DNA from: Nocardia sienata NBRC 100364
GTDB lineage: Bacteria; Actinomycetota; Actinomycetes; Mycobacteriales; Mycobacteriaceae
Direction: 5' to 3'
DNA: 64,000 nt
NCBI RefSeq assembly: GCF_001613205.1
Contig: NZ_BDBX01000021.1
Coordinates: 218,333-282,332 of the forward strand
The first letter of the stretch is position 1; every line of letters begins with the position of its first letter. Under the pieces are notes generated by a model. It had not been told where the DNA came from, made no database searches, and worked only from the letters and a program-made list of their open reading frames with translations. A program made the position numbers and the translations under genes. Shown one piece after another: positions 56,533-64,000 of this stretch.

Positions 56533-57075
56533 AACGCACCGCACGCGGCGCCGTTGCTCCGGTAACGGCCGCCTGGAGCAGGCGTACGTCGAATGCCCGA
56601 ACACGACCCTACGGGGGCGTTCCCCAGCGGCTGATGGCGCTTCTATCACTCCGGCGAGGAAGTTTCCTTTTCCAGCGGAGGTGGTGCGGGCGCAGGGCGT
56701 GTTGCGGGCCTTCCCCGGGAATCGGCAGTGACCGATCCGAATCACGCGGCCCCGCCGGTAATCGCGGCGTGCCGCGTTCTTCGGCGACTCGAAACGTATG
56801 CGCCGCTTGATCGGCGCGATTCGAAACCACGTCCACGGTGCGGTAAAGGGCCGCAGAGCCTTCGGCCGAGCAGCTCGATCACCTCACCCTGCGACCGCCG
56901 GCACAGCTCGTTGGCAGTGCCCTCAGGAAAGTCCTTCACCGTCGGCAATCCCGCGATCGATCCACCGGCGGAGTTCGGCCTCGGCCCCTGACATACCGGC
57001 GCCGACCGGCCCCTTCTGGACAGTTTCGCGGCCGACACTCCGCGCCCCCGGCGCCGGGGCGGCCTCACGCCGGGA
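56533..57075. other. Intergenic region between cutinase and metallo-hydrolase genes
   Basis: About 540 bp. GCCGTT at 56550-56555 and AACGGC at 56564-56569 form a small hairpin 18 bp after the cutinase stop, a possible weak terminator. On the minus strand a 23-codon open frame (56923-56994, MSGAEAELRRWIDRGIADGE) stops early, while the next frame continues without a stop for another ~60 codons. This might be a decayed gene, but I recognise no family. Otherwise nothing is supported. Confidence 0.35.
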
Positions 57076-57753
57076 TCACCAGCCCCGGCTCTTCCATTCC
57101 GCCAGCCGCGGCCGCTCGGCACCGAGAGTGGTGTCGTCGCCATGTCCCGGATATACGACCGTATCGTCACCGTAGCGACCGAAAAGCTTGGTCGTCACGC
57201 CGTCGAGCAGCGTGGTGAAATCCTCGGAGCGCCACGTTTTCCCCACGCCCCCCGGAAACAGGCAATCGCCGGTGAAGAGGTGGGTTCGGCCGGAGCCGTC
57301 GGTGAGGGCCAGGGCGACCGACCCCGGGGTGTGCCCGACCAGGTGGATCACTTCGAGGGAAAGGTCGCCCACGGTGACCGTGTCCCCTTCGGCCAGGATG
57401 CGCCGCGGGGTCACCGGAAGCGGGTCGGCGTCGAGTGCGTGGGCCGCCGTCGGGGCGCCGGTGGCGGCGGCTACGGCTTCCAGGGCCTGCCAGTGGTCGC
57501 CGTGCTGGTGGGTGGTAACGATCAGGCCGACCCCGTCGGTGGTCTCCTGCTCGATCAGCTCGATGATCCGGTCGGCGTCGTTGGCGGCGTCGATGAGCAG
57601 GGCGGCTCCGGTGGCGGCGCACTGGACGAGGTAGGTGTTGTTGTCCATCGGGCCGACCGACATCTTGGTCACCCGGGCGCCCGGGACCTCGCGGCGCTGC
57701 GGCGCCGAACCCGCTGAGACATGGCCGGTGTAGGAGGTTTCGATGGTGATCAC
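57076..57753 (-). CDS. Metallo-beta-lactamase-fold hydrolase (glyoxalase II-like)
   Basis: This 225-aa protein has the complete di-metal site of the metallo-beta-lactamase superfamily: THQHGDHW (HxHxDH), the His in LVGHTPGS, the Asp in TGDCLFPGG and the last His in YPGHGDDT. The compact size and the TGDCLFPGGVGKTW segment fit the small glyoxalase II-like group, which cleaves thioesters or similar small substrates; the real substrate is unknown. DNNTYLV near the N-terminus is also typical. The open frame runs 60 codons further upstream, but the family starts at about VITIETSYTGHV, so I use GTG 57753. It is divergent from the WGxxGxxG gene and has no clear operon partner. Confidence 0.88.
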   Translation of the reverse strand: MITIETSYTGHVSAGSAPQRREVPGARVTKMSVGPMDNNTYLVQCAATGAALLIDAANDADRIIELIEQETTDGVGLIVTTHQHGDHWQALEAVAAATGAPTAAHALDADPLPVTPRRILAEGDTVTVGDLSLEVIHLVGHTPGSVALALTDGSGRTHLFTGDCLFPGGVGKTWRSEDFTTLLDGVTTKLFGRYGDDTVVYPGHGDDTTLGAERPRLAEWKSRGW

Positions 57754-58060
57754 GCCCCCGATGCTAGCGATGTGCGCGGCAGCCGTCGGGGAACCGGCCC
57801 GGCCGGCGGGGCCTGCCCGATCCGGCAGCCGGGTGCGGCCAACCGGGCCGGTGGGACGGAGGCGAAAATCGTCGACGGCTCCGGTGGGCCGCGCCGGGAC
57901 CACGGCAGTGCTCGAAATGCGGCAGGCTCGCACCCCGAACCAGAATGCCCGGCCGTCCTACCGGCGTGAGGCCAGGTCGGCAGCTCATTGTTCCGCGTGC
58001 GGTTTGGTGCGATCGGGCCCGGGTACTGCCGACTCGCCCAACGAGGAAAAGGAGACGTAC
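57754..58060. promoter_or_regulatory. Divergent promoter region
   Basis: About 307 bp between two divergent starts. It should carry the promoters of the metallo-hydrolase (-) and the WGxxGxxG protein (+). AAAAGGAG at 58047-58054 is the ribosome site of the latter. I see no convincing -35/-10 pair or palindrome. Confidence 0.35.
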
Positions 58061-58327
58061 ATGCGCAAGACCATTGCAGTTGCTCTGTCGTCCCTCGTTT
58101 TGACTTTCGGCGGAGTCGGCGTTGCCGCCGCCGAGCCACTGGAACAGCCGCAGCCGACGGTGATCGCGCAGAACGACGTGGACGTCGATCACGAGAAGGA
58201 AAGCGACAAGACCGGCCTGTGGGGCCTGCTGGGCCTGCTCGGTCTACTCGGGCTCGGGGGGCTGGCGAAGCGTAACAAGGACACGACGCGCTACGACAGC
58301 ACCACAACCCCACGGCGCCCGACCTGA
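58061..58327 (+). CDS. Small exported protein with C-terminal WGxxGxxG motif
   Basis: This 88-aa protein begins with a Sec signal peptide (RKTIAVALSSLVLTFGGVGV, AxA-type site in AAAEP), continues with ~35 polar, acidic residues (DVDVDHEKESDKTG) and then has LWGLLGLLGLLGLGGLAKR, a WGxxGxxG repeat running into a basic stop-transfer tail. The layout matches small bacterial WGxxGxxG-family proteins, whose C-terminal hydrophobic segment resembles a sorting signal; the function is not known. The ATG at 58061 has AAAAGGAG at 58047-58054. The frame is open further upstream, but only this start gives the signal peptide. It ends 98 bp from convergent glyS, with a strong hairpin between. Confidence 0.75.
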   Translation: MRKTIAVALSSLVLTFGGVGVAAAEPLEQPQPTVIAQNDVDVDHEKESDKTGLWGLLGLLGLLGLGGLAKRNKDTTRYDSTTTPRRPT

Positions 58328-58339
58328 TCCGCCCTGCTC

Positions 58340-58406
58340 GAGCACGGATGCCGGCGCGGGAGCGACCGTAACACGGTCCGCGTCTCGCGCCGGCGTTCTC
58401 GTGCTC
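58340..58406. terminator. Long imperfect hairpin between convergent WGxxGxxG gene and glyS
   Basis: Three nested pairings line up: GAGCACG 58340-58346 with CGTGCTC 58400-58406, GCCGGCGCG 58350-58358 with CGCGCCGGC 58386-58394, and ACCGT 58365-58369 with ACGGT 58373-58377. It lies between two convergent stops, so a bidirectional terminator is likely. Confidence 0.6.
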
Positions 58407-58425
58407 TCAGCGCCGGACCCCGGAA

Positions 58426-59826
58426 TCAACAGCCGATCAGCCGCTGCGCCAGATATCCCTCGACCTGGTCCAGGGCGATCCGCTCCTGGGTCATGGTGTC
58501 GCGTTCGCGCACCGTGACCGCCTGGTCGTCGAGGGTGTCGAAATCGACGGTGATGCAGAACGGGGTACCGATCTCGTCCTGGCGGCGGTAGCGGCGGCCG
58601 ATGGCGCCGGCGTCGTCGAACTCGACGTTCCAGTTCTTGCGCAGCCGGGCGGCGAGGTCTTTGGCCTTGGGGGTGAGCTCGGCGTTGCGCGACAGCGGCA
58701 GCACCGCGGCCTTGACCGGCGAGAGGCGACGATCCAGGCGAAGCACCGTACGGGTGTCCACGCCGCCCTTCGCGTTCGGGGCCTGATCCTCGGCGTAGGC
58801 GTCGACCAGGAAGGCCATCAGCGACCGGGTGAGACCGGCGGCCGGCTCGATCACGTACGGGACGTAGCGTTCCTCGGTGGTCTGGTCGTAGTAGCTCAGT
58901 TCCGCGCCGGAATGCTTCGCGTGAGTGGACAGGTCGTAATCGGTGCGGTTGGCGATGCCTTCCAGCTCGCCCCATTCACCGCCCTGGAAACCGAAGCGGT
59001 ACTCGATATCGGTGGTACCGGCCGAGTAGTGCGAGAGCTTCTCTTTCGGGTGCTCGTACAGGCGCAGGTTCTCCGGGTCGATACCCAGATCGGTGTACCA
59101 GGAGAAACGGGTGTCGATCCAGTACTTGTGCCATTCGGCGTCTCCGCCGGGCTTGACGAAGAACTCCATCTCCATCTGCTCGAACTCGCGGGTGCGGAAG
59201 ATGAAGTTGCCGGGGGTGATCTCGTTGCGAAAGCTCTTGCCGATCTGGGCGATACCGAACGGCGGCTTCTTGCGCGCGGTGGTCATCACATTCGCGAAGT
59301 TCACGAAGATACCCTGGGCGGTCTCCGGCCGCAGGTAGTGCAGGCCCTCTTCGTCGTCCACCGGGCCCAGGAACGTCTTCAGCAGGCCGGAGAAGTTCTT
59401 CGGCTCGGTCCAGCTGCCGGGCTGGCCGGTTTCCGGGTCGTTGATATCGGCGAGTCCGTTGGCCGGAGGGTGGCCGTGTTTGGCTTCGTAGGCCTCGAGC
59501 AGATGGTCGGCCCGGTAACGCTTGTGGGTGTGCAGGGATTCGACGAGCGGATCGGAGAAGGTCTCGACATGGCCGGAGGCCACCCAGACCTGGCGCGGCA
59601 GGATCACCGACGAGTCGAGGCCGACCACATCCTCGCGACTGGTGACCATGGAGCGCCACCACTGCTTCTTGATGTTCTCCTTGAGTTCGACGCCCAGCGG
59701 ACCGTAGTCCCACGCCGATTTGGTACCGCCGTAGATCTCACCACACGGGTACACCAGGCCCCGGCGCTTGGCGAGGTTGGCAACGGTGTCCACCTTCGAC
59801 TTGGGTGCCACGCGAGATTTCTCCAT
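58426..59826 (-). CDS. glyS: Glycine--tRNA ligase, alpha2 type
   Basis: This 466-aa class II aminoacyl-tRNA synthetase charges tRNA-Gly. The N-terminus [17 protein letters not shown]...[19 protein letters not shown] and the class II motifs ([25 protein letters not shown] region; [15 protein letters not shown]) are those of the single-chain, dimeric glycyl-tRNA synthetase. The length equals that of the mycobacterial enzyme. ATG 59826 is used; GTG 59811 has a better spaced GGAG and is also possible. Upstream and divergent lie the zinc regulators smtB and zur, an arrangement I know from mycobacteria. Confidence 0.97.
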   Translation of the reverse strand: MEKSRVAPKSKVDTVANLAKRRGLVYPCGEIYGGTKSAWDYGPLGVELKENIKKQWWRSMVTSREDVVGLDSSVILPRQVWVASGHVETFSDPLVESLHTHKRYRADHLLEAYEAKHGHPPANGLADINDPETGQPGSWTEPKNFSGLLKTFLGPVDDEEGLHYLRPETAQGIFVNFANVMTTARKKPPFGIAQIGKSFRNEITPGNFIFRTREFEQMEMEFFVKPGGDAEWHKYWIDTRFSWYTDLGIDPENLRLYEHPKEKLSHYSAGTTDIEYRFGFQGGEWGELEGIANRTDYDLSTHAKHSGAELSYYDQTTEERYVPYVIEPAAGLTRSLMAFLVDAYAEDQAPNAKGGVDTRTVLRLDRRLSPVKAAVLPLSRNAELTPKAKDLAARLRKNWNVEFDDAGAIGRRYRRQDEIGTPFCITVDFDTLDDQAVTVRERDTMTQERIALDQVEGYLAQRLIGC

Positions 59827-60025
59827 CCACTACGAATCGCCAGTAGTTACGCTGCCCGGACCGGGCGACGTGATCGCAGTTGCCCACGGTAGCTGCTCTG
59901 CCGTGCGCGGCTGATCGGGTACAGCCTAGTAGGTGGCCGCGGGCCGGGCCCATCCGCAGCCCCGCGTGCCCGGAGCACCGCCGGCGTATCCACGCGAGCG
60001 CGATTCGCCGGCACCGGCATGGATA

Positions 60026-60053
60026 TTTGACATGCATACCCATGCATATCAAA
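60026..60053. promoter_or_regulatory. Probable SmtB (ArsR-family) operator upstream of smtB-zur
   Basis: TTTGACATGCAT at 60026-60037 and ATGCATATCAAA at 60042-60053 form a 12-4-12 inverted repeat with one mismatch, ending 30 bp before the smtB start. The position, the length and the A/T-rich arms fit an ArsR/SmtB box. In mycobacteria the orthologous regulator represses its own smtB-zur operon until zinc rises; the same autoregulation is inferred here. Confidence 0.7.
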
Positions 60054-60083
60054 ATGGGACCGGTTTCCAATAAGGAGTGGACC

Positions 60084-60437
60084 ATGACAACCGACACCGC
60101 CGCCGCCGGGCAGCACAATCCCTACCGCTCCCCGGCACCGGTCCCCATACCCACCCGGACCGTACTGGAGAACGCCGGTGAACTGCTGCGCGCACTCGCG
60201 GCACCCGTTCGCATCGCCATCGTGCTACAACTGCGGGAGTCGCCGCGCTGTGTGCACGAGCTGGTGGATGCCCTCGGCGTTACACAACCGCTGGTCAGCC
60301 AGCATCTGCGGATTCTCAAATCGGCCGGGGTGGTACACGGTGAGCGATCGGGCCGGGAGGTCCTCTACGAACTCGTCGACGACCATCTGGCGCATATCGT
60401 GGTCGACGCAGTAGCGCACGCCGAAGAAGAAGGGTAA
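60084..60437 (+). CDS. smtB: ArsR/SmtB-family zinc-responsive repressor
   Basis: This 117-aa winged-helix repressor corresponds by position to the mycobacterial SmtB (Rv2358), which leaves DNA when zinc binds. The ArsR core is visible: LLRALAAPVRIAIVLQL, CVHELVDAL, the recognition helix TQPLVSQHLRILKSAG and a C-terminal helix DDHLAHIVVDAVAHAEEE. The DDHLAH...DAVAH pattern provides the Asp and His ligands of an alpha5 zinc site; SPRCVHEL also has a Cys at the alpha3 position. ATG 60084 has AAGGAG at 60072-60077. The stop is 3 nt before zur, so the two are translationally linked. An inverted-repeat operator lies just upstream. Confidence 0.92.
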   Translation: MTTDTAAAGQHNPYRSPAPVPIPTRTVLENAGELLRALAAPVRIAIVLQLRESPRCVHELVDALGVTQPLVSQHLRILKSAGVVHGERSGREVLYELVDDHLAHIVVDAVAHAEEEG

Positions 60438-60440
60438 TTC

Positions 60441-60884
60441 GTGTCCGAGAACCTGGTCACCGGCAAAGGGACCGCCACACAGAGAGCAGTCGGTATTCGC
60501 ACCACGCGGCAACGCAATGCGATCGCCGCGCTACTGGAGGATATCGACAGGTTCCGGTCGGCTCAGGAGTTACACGACGAGCTACGCCGGCGCGGCGAGG
60601 GGATCGGACTCACCACCGTCTACCGCACACTTCAATCACTGGCCGACGCCGGGATGGTCGATGTCCTGCGCACCGACAACGGCGAATCGGTCTACCGGCA
60701 GTGCTCGACCGGCCATCATCACCACCTGGTGTGCCGCCATTGCGGCCGCACGGTCGAGGTCGCCGGGCCGACCGTGGAGGCGTGGGCGGCCAGCACCGCC
60801 TCCAGCCACGGGTTCACCGAGGTCAGCCATACGCTGGAGATCTTCGGAACCTGCCACTCCTGCTCCGCGGTCGGCCGGGGCTAG
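60441..60884 (+). CDS. zur: Fur-family zinc uptake regulator Zur (FurB)
   Basis: This 147-aa Fur-family protein represses zinc uptake and related genes when zinc is plentiful. The DNA-binding half reads RTTRQRNAIAALLED...SAQELHDELRRRG...TTVYRTLQSLADAGMVD. The dimerisation half has the HHHHLVCRHCGR motif and a second Cys pair, CHSC, which form the structural zinc site; further His/Glu ligands are present. The start is GTG 60441, 3 nt after the smtB stop. Mycobacteria have the same pair (Rv2358-Rv2359), where SmtB controls zur so that zinc induces the repressor of zinc import. A perfect 20-bp hairpin follows. Confidence 0.94.
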   Translation: MSENLVTGKGTATQRAVGIRTTRQRNAIAALLEDIDRFRSAQELHDELRRRGEGIGLTTVYRTLQSLADAGMVDVLRTDNGESVYRQCSTGHHHHLVCRHCGRTVEVAGPTVEAWAASTASSHGFTEVSHTLEIFGTCHSCSAVGRG

Positions 60885-60907
60885 CAACCCGGAGCAACCA
60901 CCGAACC

Positions 60908-60950
60908 ACGGCGAAGGCCGCTACCACCCGGTGGTAGCGGCCTTCGCCGT
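60908..60950. terminator. Perfect 20-bp hairpin after zur
   Basis: Positions 60908-60927 and 60931-60950 are exact reverse complements with a 3-nt loop (CCG). The hairpin lies 23 bp after the zur stop and 14 bp after the stop of the convergent membrane-protein gene, so it can terminate both transcripts. Confidence 0.85.
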
Positions 60951-60964
60951 ATTCCGTCCGCGTC

Positions 60965-61945
60965 TCACGCGGTGACCGGTACCGGAGCCGGCTCGGCGGG
61001 CGGCACCGACTCGGCACGGGCACGATCGCGGATCGCCCCTATGCCGAACAGGACGAGTGCGAATCCCGCCCACGCCAGCAGGACCAGCACCGGACGCTGC
61101 GCGCCCGCGCCGTCGAAGAACGCCACCGAGCGCAGCAGCGACGCCGCGGCACCCGGGGGCAGCAACTGCCCGATCGTGCCCCACGGCTGCGGCAGCAGTT
61201 CGGGAGCGGCGGTGGCGGCGGAGAACGGATTGCCGATGAGCAGCATGGTCAGCGCGGCGATGCCGATACCGGCCCGGCCGATCACAGTGGCCAGACCGGC
61301 GACCGTGCCGGCGACCGCGAAGGAGACCAGTCCGGCCACCACCGACAGTGCGAGGTAGCTACCGGGGACGATGGACAGCCATGTCTGGGCGACGAGCATG
61401 CTCAGCAGACCACCGGCCATACCGAACACGAACGCCCCGAGCGCCCGACCACCGGCGGAGGGAACCAGCAGGGTCAGCAGCACACCGCCCGCGATACCGG
61501 CCATGACCAGCGGAAGCGCCATGGCACCGAAGCCCGCTCCGCGCGGATCGTCTGGGTCGGCGGGGACGACATCCTCCACCGGCGCGGTCGGCGCGCCGGA
61601 CATCTGCTGGCCGATCTGGGTGAGTTGCTGGGCGACCGCGGGGGCCGCGCCGGAGGCGACCAGCACCCGGGGCGCGCCACCCCCGGTCACGATCGCACCG
61701 TAGACCTCACGGTCGCCGATGGCCGCGCGCGCCGCCGCTTCGTCGGGCACGACCGTCAGGTCGAAGGCGCCGGGATTCTGGCCGGTCAGCCGGGCCTCGA
61801 CCATCGCGGCCTGCGGACCGGCGACGGCGAGCGGTAGATCCCGGGGCGCGATATTCGTCGCCGGCCACGCGAAAGCGATCAGCATCAACGCTTGCAGCAG
61901 GGCCGCGCCCACCCCGAGTGCCACGGCGCGCTGGATGACGTTCAT
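60965..61945 (-). CDS. ABC-2/YhgE-like integral membrane protein
   Basis: This 326-aa protein has one N-terminal membrane segment (GVGAALLQALMLIAFAWPA), an extracytoplasmic domain of about 120 residues, and about five membrane segments in the C-terminal half (for example LVMAGIAGGVLLTLLVP, LALSVVAGLVSFAVAGTVAG, VLVLLAWAGFALVLFGIGAI). This layout is that of the YhgE/Pip and ABC-2 permease-like family, often linked with drug or lipid export; no ATPase gene is adjacent, so its transport role is unproved. The start ATG 61945 lies opposite a divergent TetR gene, with 104 bp between them, which suggests that TetR controls it. Compare the conserved pairing of TetR regulators with small exporters. 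Confidence 0.75.
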   Translation of the reverse strand: MNVIQRAVALGVGAALLQALMLIAFAWPATNIAPRDLPLAVAGPQAAMVEARLTGQNPGAFDLTVVPDEAAARAAIGDREVYGAIVTGGGAPRVLVASGAAPAVAQQLTQIGQQMSGAPTAPVEDVVPADPDDPRGAGFGAMALPLVMAGIAGGVLLTLLVPSAGGRALGAFVFGMAGGLLSMLVAQTWLSIVPGSYLALSVVAGLVSFAVAGTVAGLATVIGRAGIGIAALTMLLIGNPFSAATAAPELLPQPWGTIGQLLPPGAAASLLRSVAFFDGAGAQRPVLVLLAWAGFALVLFGIGAIRDRARAESVPPAEPAPVPVTA

Positions 61946-62022
61946 GACGTTCTCCCCAGAAAATCGAAGGCTCGTTCTTTTTAGGTGTACTCACCGTCCC
62001 ACCACCCCCGAACCTTGTCAAG

Positions 62023-62036
62023 AACGAACATTCGTT
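62023..62036. promoter_or_regulatory. Candidate TetR operator
   Basis: AACGAA at 62023-62028 and TTCGTT at 62031-62036 form a 6-2-6 inverted repeat in the divergent promoter region, 13 bp before the tetR start. A related half site (CTCGTTCTTT) lies at 61971-61980 near the membrane-protein start. This is the usual place for autoregulation and repression of the divergent gene. Confidence 0.55.
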
Positions 62037-62049
62037 TTAGTTTGGAGAC

Positions 62050-62703
62050 ATGCCCCGAGTCAGTGACGAACACCTGGAACGCCGTCGGCGACAGATCCTG
62101 GACGCCGCCCGTATCTGCTTCGTCCGCAAGGGCTTCCACCAGACCTCCATGCAGGACGTCTTCACCGAATCGGGCCTGTCCGCGGGCGCTGTCTACCGCT
62201 ATTTCAAGAGCAAGGACGAACTGGTCATCGCGCTCGCCTCGACCGCCGCCGGGGATATCCGAGCGCAGATGACGGCCGCCATCCACAGCGACCCGCTCCC
62301 CACCCCGGCCGAATTGCTAGGGCGGATGACGAAATGGATCGACGCCCAGAGCGGCCCCGAGGGCCGGATACGGCTGGCGCCGCAGGCATGGTCACTGGCC
62401 CTCGTCGACGAAGAGGCGGCCGAACCCGTACGCCGCACGCTGGCGGGCATCCGGGGAATGTGGCACGAATACGCCGAACGGATGCACGCGGCCGGATGGC
62501 TACCGCCCGATGCCGACGTGGACGCGGTCGCCGCCGCGCTCTTCGGGCTGCTCCCCGGATATGTGCTCCAGCATCTGTTGCTCGGCGATCCGGTCCGCGA
62601 TCAGTACCTGCGCGGTGTGGACATCCTGTTCCCGTACGGCGACCCGGAAAGCCGCCGCACCCGGTCGGCGACCGGTTCCACAGCAGCCACCGACCCGGCC
62701 TGA
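62050..62703 (+). CDS. TetR-family transcriptional regulator
   Basis: This 217-aa protein has the TetR helix-turn-helix at residues ~12-58: RRQILDAARICFVRKGFHQTSMQDVFTESGLS then GAVYRYFKSKDELV. The remaining ~155 residues form the ligand-binding/dimer domain, for which no ligand can be read from sequence. The GGAG four bases before ATG 62050 serves as ribosome site. It is divergent from the ABC-2/YhgE-like membrane protein and most likely represses it and itself through the palindrome at 62023-62036. Its stop lies 5 bp from the end of the convergent YbjN-like gene. Confidence 0.92.
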   Translation: MPRVSDEHLERRRRQILDAARICFVRKGFHQTSMQDVFTESGLSAGAVYRYFKSKDELVIALASTAAGDIRAQMTAAIHSDPLPTPAELLGRMTKWIDAQSGPEGRIRLAPQAWSLALVDEEAAEPVRRTLAGIRGMWHEYAERMHAAGWLPPDADVDAVAAALFGLLPGYVLQHLLLGDPVRDQYLRGVDILFPYGDPESRRTRSATGSTAATDPA

Positions 62704-62708
62704 TCAGG

Positions 62709-63134
62709 TCAGGGCACCAGACCCTTGCGCGCCTCACCGGCGCCACCGAGCACCAGCAACAGCATCGTGGTCAACGCCATATCGTCCAGGCCGGCCGCCG
62801 GGAAGGTATAGCGCATGATCACATCGGCGAGTTTGTCATGCGCGATCACCGCGATCGAACCGAACTGCAGCGACGCATTCCGTTCGGCCACCCGCTTGTG
62901 CAACTGCGGTTTGAGCGGCCGATCCCAGGCCAGCACGCACGTCAGCGACAGCACATCCAGCCCAGGAGTCAATGTGAACGCGCTCAACGAACACAGCGCG
63001 CCCTGAAAATCGAAACGCAGCGAACCGTCGTTGTCGACCCGGACGTCGATATCGTAGAGCCCCAGCCCGGCGCCGGCCCGGGCCTGCAACTCCAGATCCG
63101 GTGCCAGCGCACCCGATTCGGCCTCGCCACTCAT
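62709..63134 (-). CDS. YbjN-like conserved protein (Rv2360c-like)
   Basis: This 141-aa cytoplasmic protein has no signal peptide or membrane segment. The pattern of alternating strands and helices ([57 protein letters not shown]) fits the YbjN/secretion-chaperone-like fold; no function is established. It lies between zur and uppS, as Rv2360c does in M. tuberculosis. The ATG at 63134 overlaps the uppS stop by 4 bp (ATGA), so the two are translationally coupled; the longer frame upstream is inside uppS and has no support. Confidence 0.75.
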   Translation of the reverse strand: MSGEAESGALAPDLELQARAGAGLGLYDIDVRVDNDGSLRFDFQGALCSLSAFTLTPGLDVLSLTCVLAWDRPLKPQLHKRVAERNASLQFGSIAVIAHDKLADVIMRYTFPAAGLDDMALTTMLLLVLGGAGEARKGLVP

Positions 63135-63946
63135 TTGGTACCCCCGAACCGGCGATCCCGCCGCGCGTACTCGAGACAGGCTTCCCACAGATTGCGCCGA
63201 TCGAAATCCGGGAACAATGTCGACTGATAGACGAACTCGGCGTACGCCGACTGCCAGATCAGGAAATTCGAGCTACGGAACTCCCCCGAGGGCCGCAGGA
63301 ACAGATCCACATCCGGCATATCGGGCTCGTCCAGGAACCGGGCGATCGTATCCTCACCGACCTTCTCCGGATCGATCTCCCCCGCCGCCACCCGGCGCGC
63401 GATCTCCCGTGCCGCATCGGCGATCTCGGCACGGCCGCCGTAGTTGACACACATGGTCAAGGTCATCACGGAGTTGTCCTTGGTCAACTCCTGCGCGGTC
63501 TCCAACTCCCGGATCACACTGCGCCACAGTCGCGGCCGCCGTCCCGCCCAGCGCACCCGCACCCCCATCTCGTGCATCTCGTCGCGCCGCCGCCGGATCA
63601 CATCCCGGTTGAATCCCATGAGGAACCGCACCTCGTCCGGGCTGCGCCGCCAGTTCTCGGTGGAGAACGCGTATGCCGACAACCACTTCACACCGATCTC
63701 GATACAACCCTCGACGGTGTCCATGAGCACGGCTTCGCCCTTTTCGTGGCCCGCGGTGCGCGGCAGCCCGCGCTCCTGCGCCCAGCGCCCGTTGCCGTCC
63801 ATCACCAGCGCGACATGCCTGGGGACCAGTTCCGCGGGAATCTCCGGCGGGCGGGCCCCGGAAGGGTGCGGTGACGGTGGTCGGATGGTACGGGCGGTAT
63901 CGGACGCGGGCACGTCCGAACCGGTGGTGTCACGACGCAGGATCAC
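63131..63946 (-). CDS. uppS: (Z)-isoprenyl diphosphate synthase (UppS family)
   Basis: This 271-aa cis-prenyltransferase condenses isopentenyl diphosphate onto an allylic primer to make the polyprenyl carrier lipid for peptidoglycan and arabinogalactan synthesis. Visible family blocks are [18 protein letters not shown] (catalytic Asp in MDGNGRW), [22 protein letters not shown], and the diphosphate-binding [15 protein letters not shown]. As in mycobacterial Rv2361c, whose long-chain product is decaprenyl diphosphate, an N-terminal extension of ~40 residues precedes the core. Chain length cannot be read from sequence. GTG 63946 is used; TTG 63952 is possible. It lies just downstream of a probable recO and is coupled to the YbjN-like gene. 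Confidence 0.95.
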   Translation of the reverse strand: MILRRDTTGSDVPASDTARTIRPPSPHPSGARPPEIPAELVPRHVALVMDGNGRWAQERGLPRTAGHEKGEAVLMDTVEGCIEIGVKWLSAYAFSTENWRRSPDEVRFLMGFNRDVIRRRRDEMHEMGVRVRWAGRRPRLWRSVIRELETAQELTKDNSVMTLTMCVNYGGRAEIADAAREIARRVAAGEIDPEKVGEDTIARFLDEPDMPDVDLFLRPSGEFRSSNFLIWQSAYAEFVYQSTLFPDFDRRNLWEACLEYARRDRRFGGTK

Positions 63947-63955
63947 GTCCAAAGA

Positions 63956-64000
63956 CTAGCTGTGTTCATGGCGCGCCGACGCGCGCGGGGTTGAGGCTGT
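63956..64000 (-). CDS. Possible recO 3' end (partial)
   Basis: A minus-strand frame is open from the window edge to a TAG at 63956-63958, 9 bp before uppS. The visible 14 residues (TASTPRASARHEHS) show no motif. The only reason to suspect RecO, the recombination-repair mediator, is that recO precedes uppS in mycobacteria. Confidence 0.3.
   Translation of the reverse strand, partial: TASTPRASARHEHS

Noticed and set aside
55465..56745. Long minus-strand open frame opposite the cutinase gene
   Set aside because: It is an antisense shadow of a gene with signal peptide, nucleophile elbow and ribosome site on the other strand.
1..64000. CRISPR arrays, rRNA genes, insertion sequences, riboswitches
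   Set aside because: I read for short spaced repeats, transposase motifs and known RNA folds and found none except tRNA-Asn.

Overview
The window is high-GC, densely coding DNA from a mycolata-type actinobacterium, most likely a Nocardia. The right half keeps the gene order I know from Mycobacterium tuberculosis around dnaG, dgt, glyS, smtB, furB/zur, an Rv2360c-like gene and uppS (from memory, not searched). It also carries a secreted cutinase-family esterase.

Layout. Positions 1-3201 (+) hold the end of dhaK, dhaL and a FadH-type 2,4-dienoyl-CoA reductase. Positions 3294-47570 (-) are three giant modular type I polyketide synthase (PKS) genes, about 44 kb and 14,700 codons, in one apparent operon. 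Next come a roughly 970-bp leader without a gene, a class II Fic protein with a winged-helix tail (48540-49829, -) and tRNA-Asn (50187-50259, -). From 50459 onward is core genome: a small membrane-anchored protein, dnaG, dgt, a SanA/YdcF-like protein, a cutinase-like esterase, a metallo-beta-lactamase-fold hydrolase, a WGxxGxxG small protein, glyS, the zinc regulators smtB and zur, a TetR/membrane-protein pair, a YbjN-like protein, uppS, and probably the last codons of recO.

How the PKS works. The genes are not in biosynthetic order. The middle gene starts the chain: it has a KSQ loading module with Gln in place of the active-site Cys, and no N-terminal docking segment. The promoter-distal gene continues it. 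The promoter-proximal gene ends it, because it carries the only thioesterase. The order B -> C -> A gives a loading module plus seven extension modules. Modules 1 and 2 are fully reducing (KS-AT-DH-ER-KR-ACP). Modules 3-7 are all KS-AT-DH-KR-ACP with intact DH and KR motifs. A simple reading predicts a propionate-started, linear C17 chain with a saturated tail and a conjugated pentaene carboxylic acid (2,4,6,8,10-pentaenoate). No hydroxyl would remain for macrolactone closure. Two ATs (modules 1 and 4) have a hybrid HASH motif and have lost the oxyanion-hole Gln, so methyl branches at C14 and C8 are possible but not certain. No tailoring enzyme, transporter or pathway regulator for the PKS is visible inside the window.

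Most notable points: the non-colinear pentaenoate assembly line; its odd loading module (KSQ-AT-DH-ACP with GFNSL instead of GFDSL); the paired HASH/GGGAQ acyltransferases; and the FadH homologue convergent with the PKS, in which the catalytic Tyr is replaced by Phe while the neighbouring Glu is kept.
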